This document shows, piece by piece, positions 7,516 through 14,277 of a stretch of DNA of 34,683 nt. Position 1 is the first letter of the stretch, and each line of letters begins with the position of its first letter. The DNA comes from Colimorpha sp964483145 (GTDB lineage: Bacteria > Bacteroidota > Bacteroidia > Bacteroidales > P3). Position numbers and translations under genes: made by a program. A model generated the notes under the pieces. That model did not search any database. It was not told the origin of the DNA and saw nothing but the letters and a program-made list of their open reading frames with translations. The stretch lies in assembly GCA_964483145.1 (NCBI GenBank), contig CAZAAK010000015.1, positions 1-34,683 on the forward strand. Reading direction: 5' to 3'.

Positions 7516-8610
7516 ATGAAACTCCTCGGCCTTATGTCCGGCACTTCGCTCGACGGACTCGACATTGCCTATTGCGAAATCAACAACACCCGATTCGAAC
7601 TCTTGGCTGCCGAGACATATCCCTACGACAACCAATGGGTGCAGTGGCTCTCCACCCTCGAGCACGCCACGGCCTACGAGTACGCCCTAGTCAATGTTGA
7701 GTTGGGCCATTATTTCGGCAAGTTGGTCAACCAATTCCGAAAGGACCACCCTGGTCCGGTGGATGCCATTGCATCCCATGGCCACACCATCTTCCACCAA
7801 CCTAGCCTAGGCCTAACCACACAAATAGGCGATGGCGATGCCATTGCTGCCGAAACTGGGCTTACGGTGGTGTTTAATTTCCGCAACCTTGATGTGGCTC
7901 TCGGTGGCCAAGGAGCTCCGCTTGTGCCCATTGGTGACAGGCTTCTCTTTGGCCAGTACGATGCCTGCCTCAACCTTGGGGGTATTGCCAATATCTCGTA
8001 TGAAGTCCGCGCGGATGCTCCACGCTCCAAAGCCGGTGCCGGAGTAGCACCCTTCCGCCAAGCCTACGACATCTGCCCCTGCAATATGGCCCTCAACCAC
8101 CTAGCTAGAATGGTGGGCAAAGCCTACGACAGCGATGGCCTTTTGGCGCGCAAAGGTAACGTAATAAATGAGATCCTAAGCCAGATGGATGCCCTAGACT
8201 ACTACCGGCAATCCCTACCCAAGACCCTTGGCAAGGAATGGTTTGTAGCCAATTTTCTGCCGCTGCTCTATGCCGAAGGGCAACAGGTTGGCGACCTCCT
8301 TTGCACCACTGTGGAGCACATCGCCCGGCAGGTGTCGGGGGCTGTCAAGGGCCGCGGGATTGACACGATGTTGGTCACGGGCGGTGGGGCAAAGAACAAG
8401 TTTCTCGTAGCCCGTCTACAGGCCCAGATTCCCAGTTGCAGGATTACTGTCCCTGCCGACAATATCATCGACTACAAGGAAGCTATTATTTTTGCACTCC
8501 TAGGTTACCTCCGCCTCAACCGCCAGCCCAATTGCCTAAGTTCTGTTACTGGGGCGCGCCTGGACAACTGCGGTGGCGACATTGCCGGCATCGTCCCCAA
8601 TGCCCGATAA
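7516..8610 (+). CDS. anmK: Anhydro-N-acetylmuramic acid kinase
   Basis: A 364-aa protein, the usual length. The N-terminus MKLLGLMSGTSLDGLDIAYC carries the family ATP-binding GTSLDG motif. Other hallmarks are VDAIASHGHTIFHQP, VVFNFRNLDVALGGQGAPLVPIGD, CLNLGGIANIS and the C-terminal VTGGGAKNKFL, typical of ASKHA kinases. The enzyme opens and phosphorylates 1,6-anhydro-MurNAc to MurNAc-6-phosphate in cytoplasmic peptidoglycan recycling. It begins 2 bp after the SGNH gene and is probably co-transcribed, placing cell-wall recycling next to surface-glycan acylation. The stop is 5 bp from the convergent hemW stop. Confidence 0.95.
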   Translation: MKLLGLMSGTSLDGLDIAYCEINNTRFELLAAETYPYDNQWVQWLSTLEHATAYEYALVNVELGHYFGKLVNQFRKDHPGPVDAIASHGHTIFHQPSLGLTTQIGDGDAIAAETGLTVVFNFRNLDVALGGQGAPLVPIGDRLLFGQYDACLNLGGIANISYEVRADAPRSKAGAGVAPFRQAYDICPCNMALNHLARMVGKAYDSDGLLARKGNVINEILSQMDALDYYRQSLPKTLGKEWFVANFLPLLYAEGQQVGDLLCTTVEHIARQVSGAVKGRGIDTMLVTGGGAKNKFLVARLQAQIPSCRITVPADNIIDYKEAIIFALLGYLRLNRQPNCLSSVTGARLDNCGGDIAGIVPNAR

Positions 8611-8615
8611 GACTA

Positions 8616-9722
8616 CTACCGAGCCAGCCTAAGCGCCATTGCATCCGCCTGCAACAGTCCTTTGCGCGTGGGCCTGTAGTGCGTGCCGGTGTCCTCTATC
8701 AGCCCTTCCGCAACAAGCCGCACCATCTCTTGCGCAAGCGTCTCGGCAAAAGGCTCACCCACCCGAGCCTTTTCCACACCTGCTGTGGTGCGTAGGGCTG
8801 TCATCACATACTCGTTGTAAGCATCCGTCTCTATTAGCGTCTCCTGCCCGTGCAGTGGACCGCCAACGGCCACTGAGGCAATATACTGCCCTACATCCGC
8901 CACATTCCAACGCCTGCGCACACCATCGAAAGAGTGCGCTGCGGCCCCAACCCCTAGGTAGGGCGTGCGGTCCCAATATCGGCTATTGTGCTGCGACCGA
9001 CACCCAGGCCGGCTGAAGTTGGAAATCTCGTATTGTTCAAATCCTTCCCGCGTGGCCCATGCCAAAAGTGCATCGTACTGCGCTAGCACGGTCTCCTCAT
9101 CGGCTGGGGTCACCCGATGCTGCACTACCTGCCGTTCCAACATGGTGCCTTCCTCCACCGTCAGGGCATAGGCCGAGAAATGGCTCACCGGCAACACGGC
9201 CAGCCGGCTTAGGTTGTCCTGCCAGTCGGCCAAGGTCTGCCCTGGCAAACCATAGATAAGGTCGATACTAATGTTGTGGAAGCCCGCAGCGGCAACATTT
9301 TCCACCGCCTCAACCGCTTGCCGAGCCCCGTGGCGGCGGTTGAGCATTCTTAGGTCGCTTTCCCTAAACGACTGCACCCCGATGCTCACCCTGTCAAAGA
9401 AATCCAAACCCCGAAGGCCTGCTGCATACTCGGGTGTCAAATCCTCGGGGTTGGCTTCGATGGTTGCCTCCTTTAGTGCCCCAGTGGCATAGTTCTGCCT
9501 AATGGCATTCACCACGCGGCCGAGTTGCCCAAGGGAGAGTATCGTTGGCGTACCTCCACCAAAATAGACTGTTCGTAGCGGGTTCGACATCTCCCCACGG
9601 CGCAGCCGCAACTCCTGACAAAGCGCGTCCACATACTTCTGCTTGCTCCGCGCCGTCACTGCCGAGTAAAAAGCACAGTATGTGCATCGCCTATGACAAT
9701 ATGGGATATGGATGTACAGCAC
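8616..9722 (-). CDS. hemW: Radical SAM family heme chaperone HemW (HemN-like)
   Basis: A 368-aa protein starting MLYIHIPYCHRRCTYCAFYS, with the radical-SAM cysteines CxxxCxxC at C9, C13 and C16. YFGGGTPTILS, IEANPEDLTPEY, ISIDLIYGLPGQTLADW, ISNFSRPG and the NSRYWDRTPYLGVGAAAHSF block are typical of HemW. The C-terminus holds a HemN_C-like helical domain. HemW is generally regarded as a heme-binding chaperone rather than the anaerobic coproporphyrinogen dehydrogenase HemN. The short N-terminus and the Cys spacing match HemW. It is 6 bp downstream of meaB and likely in the same transcript. Confidence 0.9.
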   Translation of the reverse strand: MLYIHIPYCHRRCTYCAFYSAVTARSKQKYVDALCQELRLRRGEMSNPLRTVYFGGGTPTILSLGQLGRVVNAIRQNYATGALKEATIEANPEDLTPEYAAGLRGLDFFDRVSIGVQSFRESDLRMLNRRHGARQAVEAVENVAAAGFHNISIDLIYGLPGQTLADWQDNLSRLAVLPVSHFSAYALTVEEGTMLERQVVQHRVTPADEETVLAQYDALLAWATREGFEQYEISNFSRPGCRSQHNSRYWDRTPYLGVGAAAHSFDGVRRRWNVADVGQYIASVAVGGPLHGQETLIETDAYNEYVMTALRTTAGVEKARVGEPFAETLAQEMVRLVAEGLIEDTGTHYRPTRKGLLQADAMALRLAR

Positions 9723-9728
9723 GAGAGG

Positions 9729-10844
9729 CTACCTTCCTGATTCCTGCCCATTGCCGTTCAACAGTTGCTCTGCTGCCTGGTAGGCACTGATTTTGTTTTC
9801 CATAATCAGCCGACTCATCTGCCCGATGCGTTCCTCCATACCGGGGGCATTGTAGAAGCGCTCATGCAGGCCTCGATCGATGGTCTCGTTGAGGATACGC
9901 AGATTCTGTTCCTGACGCTTGCGGTAGAAGTAGCCGTTGGCTTTGGTAAAGGTGACATAGTCCATCACATTGTTCCACATTGCGGTAAGGCCCTCCTGCG
10001 TGTAGGCCGAGCAGGTAGTGACCTTTACCTCGTAGCCGGACTCGGGCTTGGGGAAGAGCTGTAGCGCATTGCGGTACTGGGTAGCAGAAAGGTCCGCGCG
10101 GACAGGGTCCAGGTCGCTCTTGTTGATGCAAATCATGTCGGCCATTTCCATAATGCCGCGTTTGATGCCTTGCAATTCATCGCCTTGGTTCATCAACTGC
10201 AACAGCAGGAAAAAATCCACCATTGAGTGTGCCGCCACCTCGCTCTGCCCCACGCCCACGGTCTCCACAATTACCACATCGAAACCCGCAGCCTCACATA
10301 GAATGATTATTTCACGCGTCTTGCGCGCCACCCCACCCAACGAGCCTGCCGAAGGGCTAGGGCGGATAAAGGCATTGGGGTCCACACTCAACTCCTCCAT
10401 GCGGGTTTTGTCGCCAAGGATACTACCGTGACTACGCTCGCTACTGGGGTCGATGGCCAATACAGCCACCTTGTGACCGTGACCGGTGAGGTATTTACCC
10501 AACGACTCTATCGTGGTGCTCTTGCCGGCTCCGGGGACGCCCGTAACGCCTAGCCGCACCGACTTGCCGGAATAAGGCAGGCAACGTTCTATCACTTCCT
10601 GGGCCTTTTGCTGATGTGCATACAACGAACTCTCCACCAGCGTAATAGCACGGCTGAGCAACATGCGGTCGCCATGTAGTACGCCACTGACCAGCTCTTC
10701 CACCGTGGGGTCGGAGCGCTTGTTGTCACGGAGCTTCTTTAAAAGCGCAAGGTTCACAGTTTCAACAGGCTTCTGCCCAGTAGCCACGTTTAGGGCCGAC
10801 TCATAGTCGAAATTGCTGTACAATTTGGGGTCTTTTTCGCTCAT
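9729..10844 (-). CDS. meaB: Methylmalonyl-CoA mutase-associated GTPase MeaB (ArgK family)
   Basis: A G3E P-loop GTPase of about 371 aa. Landmarks are Walker A GVTGVPGAGKST, AVLAIDPSSERSHGSILGDKTRM, IRPSPSAGSLGGVARKTRE, the ETVGVGQSE switch and the nucleotide-specificity NKSD. MeaB loads and protects adenosylcobalamin on methylmalonyl-CoA mutase, used in propionate metabolism. No mutase subunit lies in this window. The start is uncertain: I choose MSEKDPKLYSNFD (ATG at 10844) because composition becomes coding-like there. An in-frame ATG at 10889 would add 15 basic residues. It heads a two-gene operon with hemW. Confidence 0.92.
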   Translation of the reverse strand: MSEKDPKLYSNFDYESALNVATGQKPVETVNLALLKKLRDNKRSDPTVEELVSGVLHGDRMLLSRAITLVESSLYAHQQKAQEVIERCLPYSGKSVRLGVTGVPGAGKSTTIESLGKYLTGHGHKVAVLAIDPSSERSHGSILGDKTRMEELSVDPNAFIRPSPSAGSLGGVARKTREIIILCEAAGFDVVIVETVGVGQSEVAAHSMVDFFLLLQLMNQGDELQGIKRGIMEMADMICINKSDLDPVRADLSATQYRNALQLFPKPESGYEVKVTTCSAYTQEGLTAMWNNVMDYVTFTKANGYFYRKRQEQNLRILNETIDRGLHERFYNAPGMEERIGQMSRLIMENKISAYQAAEQLLNGNGQESGR

Positions 10845-10924
10845 TTTGGTAGACTTTTTGTTACTGCTTGCATAACGTAAAAAATTCATTTATAGTATAG
10901 AAAAAAATATTTTTCAAAAAAATT

Positions 10925-10954
10925 TTGCCATGTCGCAAAAAGTTCGTACTTTTG
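10925..10954 (+). promoter_or_regulatory. Promoter of the tRNA gene (-33 TTG, -7 TACTTTTG)
   Basis: TTG at 10925-10927 and TACTTTTG at 10947-10954 are 19 bp apart, the spacing expected for Bacteroidota primary-sigma promoters. The tRNA 5' end is 34 bp further on. Confidence 0.65.
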
Positions 10955-10987
10955 CAGCCGCTTTCGAGGGAGAAAGCTACATATCAT

Positions 10988-11061
10988 GGCGGGATAGCTC
11001 AGCTGGTTAGAGCGCTGGATTCATAACCCGGAGGTCATCAGTTCAAGTCTGATTCCCGCTA
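10988..11061 (+). tRNA. tRNA-Met (anticodon CAT; elongator Met or Ile2 not distinguished)
   Basis: A complete cloverleaf. The acceptor GGCGGGA (10988-10994) pairs with TCCCGCT (11054-11060), with a G1-U72 wobble and discriminator A. The D arm is GCTC...GAGC. The anticodon loop TTCATAA has CAT at 11022-11024, with an A-C mismatch closing the loop. The T arm is ATCAG-TTCAAGT-CTGAT. CCA is not encoded. It lacks the three consecutive G-C pairs of initiator tRNA, so an elongator Met or a lysidine-modified Ile tRNA is likely. Confidence 0.9.
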
Positions 11062-11070
11062 CAACACAAA

Positions 11071-11093
11071 CCTAGCATATGCTGGGTTTTTTT
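11071..11093 (+). terminator. Rho-independent terminator after the tRNA
   Basis: CCTAGC (11071-11076) and GCTGGG (11081-11086) form a 6-bp stem, including one U-G pair, with loop ATAT, followed by seven T residues (11087-11093). The 3' half of this hairpin and its T-run are also duplicated at 11245-11259. Confidence 0.75.
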
Positions 11094-11409
11094 GTATTCC
11101 CTTCATTTAAGCCCGCTCCACCTATTACTGCACACCGTTTGGCAACGCCAAAACGCTGTACCCTACCGCTGCCGACATCGGAGCAAACACAATCGCTACT
11201 TATAGTGATATTCCGGTTTCGTATTTCTTTGTATTTTTGCAACTATGCTGGTTTTTTTTGTATTCCCTATTATTTAAGCCCGCTCCACCTATTACTGCAC
11301 ACCGTTTGACAACGCCAAAACGCTGTACCCTACCGCTGCCGACATCGGAGCAAACACAATCGCTACTTGTAGTGATATTCCGGTTTCGTATTTCTTTGTA
11401 TTTTTGCAA
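11079..11409 (+). repeat. Tandem duplication of a ~167-bp promoter-bearing unit upstream of ccsBA
   Basis: Two nearly identical copies lie head to tail, at about 11079-11242 and 11245-11409. Apart from a few bases around 11101-11104 / 11268-11271, the differences are single substitutions such as GGCAACG/GACAACG and CTTATAG/CTTGTAG. Each copy contains the 3' half of the tRNA terminator with its T-run, an inverted repeat ATCGCTA-n4-TAGTGAT, and a -7 box TATTTTTG (11232-11239; 11399-11406). No gene lies here; short open frames are artefacts of the repeat. Confidence 0.92.
11399..11406 (+). promoter_or_regulatory. Proximal -7 box (TATTTTTG) for ccsBA; an identical copy lies at 11232-11239
   Basis: TATTTTTGCA fits TAnnTTTG and ends 26 bp before the ccsBA ATG. 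The upstream copy arises from the 167-bp duplication. An inverted repeat (ATCGCTACTTGTAGTGAT) ends about 20 bp upstream of the box, in the -33 zone. No TTG -33 is visible, so the palindrome may bind a regulator. Confidence 0.5.
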
Positions 11410-11432
11410 TTCGAAAAAACTTGTCACAAGAG

Positions 11433-13487
11433 ATGAAAAAAAGACGTATCAGCCGCATTATTCCACTGTTAGTTATAGTATTGACAATTATAGCAATGGC
11501 GGTCGGGACATTCGTTGAAAAGACTAGTGGGCACGATATGGCAGCCGACAGGGTCTATCATACCCTTTGGTTCGCTCTCCTTTGGGCCGTTCTTTTTGCT
11601 TCCGCGGCCATGTTGATAGCCCGTTTCAAGCTTGTGCGCCGCCCGCTCACCTTTGGCATCCACCTTGCCTTTGGCCTTATCCTTGCAGGTGCCCTGCTAA
11701 CCACCATAACTGCCAAGGACTACCGCCTGGAGCTCTCGCCCGAACAGCCCAACACACAGTTACCCTTCTCCGTTATGCTGGACGAGTTCGAGGTTGTTCC
11801 CCATCCCGGCACCAGCGCTCCGCAAAACTTCGTCTGCCGTCTCACCCTTTCAAGTCCGGAGGAAGCACCTTGTAGGTTGGAAATCAGCATAAACCATATT
11901 GGCCGATATCAGGGTTACCGGTTTTATCTGACCGGCTACGACCCAGATGGTAGCGGCATCGTTGTTGTTACCGCCGCCCACGACCCATGGGGCATCGGAG
12001 TTACCTATTGCGGCTATATGTTGCTACTGCTGAGTTTTATAGGATTCTTTTTTGACAAAAAAAGCCGATTTCGCAAGCTACTCTCTAGTCCACTTCTGAA
12101 GCAGGGCATGGCCCTAGTGGTACTGACAATGTTGGCCCATGGTAGCCTGCAGGCAGGCAGTGGCAAAAATCTGCCTCCCACCCTTCCACGCGAAAGCGCT
12201 GCCCTGTTGGGGCGATCCTATGTGCTCTATCAGGACCGCGTCTGCCCTCTACAGACCCTCGCCCGCGACCTGTGCACCAAACTCTATGGCAATCCCTCCT
12301 ACCGTGGTCTCACAGCCGAGCAGGTCCTCAGTGGGTGGATGCTCTTTCCAGCGCAGTGGATTGAGGTACCCACCAAAGGCGGCAAACATCTTCAGGAGCA
12401 ACAACAATTGCAGATGATTCTACTCTCAGGCACTCTTTATAAAATTTACCCCGTTCGCGACACTACCGGTGCCCTCACATGGTTCTCGCCGGGCGACCAC
12501 CTGCCCCCAAGCATTGGTGAGGATGAATTCATCTTCATCCGACAATACCTCACCTACTGCACCGAGCTGGCTTTCAACGGCAAGCATGCAGCCTTGGATA
12601 CCGTTCTTGGCAAGCTTGCCACCTATCAGCAGCAACGCCTAGGTAGCGACTTGCCATCCCCGACACGCATCAGGGCCGAACGCGCGTGGAATCGACTCGG
12701 GTGTATCAAGCCCATTGCCATCTGCTGCACTGCCCTAGGCCTCCTTTTCTTTGCCTACACAGTCTACTGCATGGGTGCACAAAAGCGTCTTCGCCGCCGA
12801 ATAGCCACCTCCGCCACTGCCCTTACTGCTTTGTTGTGCCTCTACTTGCTGATGCTCTTCGTCCTGCGTTGGGTAGCGGAGGGTTTCGTTCCCCTCACCA
12901 ACGGCTACGAGACAATGCTCTTTTTAGCCCTATGCCTTTCGATAACGGCCCTAGCAGCCCACAAAAAGTTCCCCATAGCATTGCCGTGCGGTCTTTTGAT
13001 GGCTCCGCTGGCGCTAATGGTTGCCATGATGAGCGGTAGCAACCCTGCCCTAACCCAGATGGTCCCCGTGCTCGACTCGCCACTACTATGCATCCACGTG
13101 GCAGTGATTATGCTCTCCTACACGCTCCTGGCCTTCGTTATGCTGACAGGCGTGGCGGCTCTTATCGGTGGCAAAGCATTGCAGGTGCGCCTCCAAGCAG
13201 TCAGCCTACTGATGCTCTATCCGGCTATCTTCCTGCTAGCTATTGGCATTTTTATAGGTGCTGTTTGGGCCAATGTCTCGTGGGGCACCTATTGGAGTTG
13301 GGATCCCAAAGAGGTCTGGGCTCTCATCACCCTGCTTGTCTATGGAGTGCTCCTTCACAGCCAAAGTCTCCCCGCTTTCCAAAAACCCAAGATTTACCAT
13401 TGGTACGCAGTCCTGGCCTTTTTATCCGTACTTGTCACCTACTTTGGTGTCAACCTAGTTTTGGGGGGCATGCACAGCTACGCCTAA
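11433..13487 (+). CDS. ccsBA: Cytochrome c biogenesis protein, fused CcsB(ResB)-CcsA(ResC)
   Basis: A 684-aa system II cytochrome c synthase fusion. The N-terminal ResB-like half has transmembrane segments near residues 9-26, 44-62 and 73-92, a periplasmic domain (about 100-185) and a further membrane span. A central extracytoplasmic region (about 230-415) leads to the CcsA half. That half has at least six membrane segments, the heme-handling motif WGTYWSWDPKEVW and a C-terminal GGMHSYA. The complex exports heme and attaches it to CxxCH apocytochromes outside the membrane. The start is the ATG at 11433 (MKKRRISR), preceded by a purine-rich AAGAG; an in-frame TTG lies 12 bp upstream. Expression is probably driven by the duplicated promoter unit immediately upstream. 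Confidence 0.92.
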   Translation: MKKRRISRIIPLLVIVLTIIAMAVGTFVEKTSGHDMAADRVYHTLWFALLWAVLFASAAMLIARFKLVRRPLTFGIHLAFGLILAGALLTTITAKDYRLELSPEQPNTQLPFSVMLDEFEVVPHPGTSAPQNFVCRLTLSSPEEAPCRLEISINHIGRYQGYRFYLTGYDPDGSGIVVVTAAHDPWGIGVTYCGYMLLLLSFIGFFFDKKSRFRKLLSSPLLKQGMALVVLTMLAHGSLQAGSGKNLPPTLPRESAALLGRSYVLYQDRVCPLQTLARDLCTKLYGNPSYRGLTAEQVLSGWMLFPAQWIEVPTKGGKHLQEQQQLQMILLSGTLYKIYPVRDTTGALTWFSPGDHLPPSIGEDEFIFIRQYLTYCTELAFNGKHAALDTVLGKLATYQQQRLGSDLPSPTRIRAERAWNRLGCIKPIAICCTALGLLFFAYTVYCMGAQKRLRRRIATSATALTALLCLYLLMLFVLRWVAEGFVPLTNGYETMLFLALCLSITALAAHKKFPIALPCGLLMAPLALMVAMMSGSNPALTQMVPVLDSPLLCIHVAVIMLSYTLLAFVMLTGVAALIGGKALQVRLQAVSLLMLYPAIFLLAIGIFIGAVWANVSWGTYWSWDPKEVWALITLLVYGVLLHSQSLPAFQKPKIYHWYAVLAFLSVLVTYFGVNLVLGGMHSYA

Positions 13488-13543
13488 ACTACCCGACACA
13501 ATACATCCAACAGCCTTACGAACAGTTACATACAAAAATTGCT

Positions 13544-13837
13544 ATGAATCCTACAGGCATCATTATCGGCATTATTGCCTTCCTTGCTATCGGTCTTTTC
13601 CACCCCATTGTCATCAAGGCCGAGTACTATTTCAGCAAAAGTTGCTGGTGGTGTTTTTTGCTGATAGGTCTGTTGTGCATCGTTCTCTCGCTGTTTATCC
13701 ACAACCCCATCTTCAGCACCGCTATTGGTGTGGTGGGATTTAGTAGCCTTTGGAGCATCAAGGAACTCTTTGAACAAGAAAAGCGCGTCCTCCGCGGCTG
13801 GTTCCCTAAAAACCCTAACCGCAAGAAGAGCTACTAA
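13544..13837 (+). CDS. Small membrane protein, DUF4491 family
   Basis: A 97-aa protein starting MNPTGIIIGIIAFLAIGLFH. It has three hydrophobic segments (about residues 4-22, 33-52 and 57-70) and a conserved C-terminal block WSIKELFEQEKRVLRGWFPKNPNRK. This pattern matches the Bacteroidota DUF4491 family, whose function is unknown. The frame is open for 152 codons upstream, but that part overlaps ccsBA in another frame and is not coding. It begins 56 bp after ccsBA and may be co-transcribed. Confidence 0.85.
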   Translation: MNPTGIIIGIIAFLAIGLFHPIVIKAEYYFSKSCWWCFLLIGLLCIVLSLFIHNPIFSTAIGVVGFSSLWSIKELFEQEKRVLRGWFPKNPNRKKSY

Positions 13838-14277
13838 CCACTGCAAGCGTCACACGCCACCTCTAGGAATCCCGCTGCACTACTGTCATCCGTTGTCGGG
13901 AGCATCACTTGCATAGGATAGCGGCAACACAACCAGCCGAACTAACATCAAGTATTAAAGTTGCTTGTCAAAAAATGTAACGAGCAACATTGAATGCGCC
14001 CACAATTGCTTAAACAATTGTCCATCAAACGCTTCTGAAGAATCATCCGATCTAAAAATGGAAAGAATCGGAACTCAAGTACGGGTTGTGGTAGATTGAT
14101 TGTTCTTCACGTACAGTTTGATAAAGATGCTTGACAAAGCGGATGTTGGGCAACCACAAACATTCCCTCGCAAGAGACGTACAAACGGAAAAAATTGGGC
14201 CCATAAACTACAAAATTTTGCGGACAGGGGATTGTATTTCGAAAATATTGTGTATTTTTGCATTCTAAATATTGATT
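13838..14277. other. Intergenic region upstream of parC
   Basis: 440 bp with no convincing gene. It holds the parC promoter and a weak 7-bp inverted repeat, ACAATTG/CAATTGT (14002-14008 and 14015-14021). Base composition falls towards AT as parC approaches. I see no terminator with a T-run after the DUF4491 gene. Confidence 0.5.
14232..14260 (+). promoter_or_regulatory. Promoter of parC (-33 TTG, -7 TATTTTTG)
   Basis: TTG at 14232-14234 and TATTTTTG at 14253-14260 are separated by 18 bp. The ATG follows 17 bp after the -7 box. Confidence 0.6.

Noticed and set aside
13088..13543. N-terminal extension of the DUF4491 frame
   Set aside because: It overlaps ccsBA in a different frame, while the conserved protein begins at ATG 13544.
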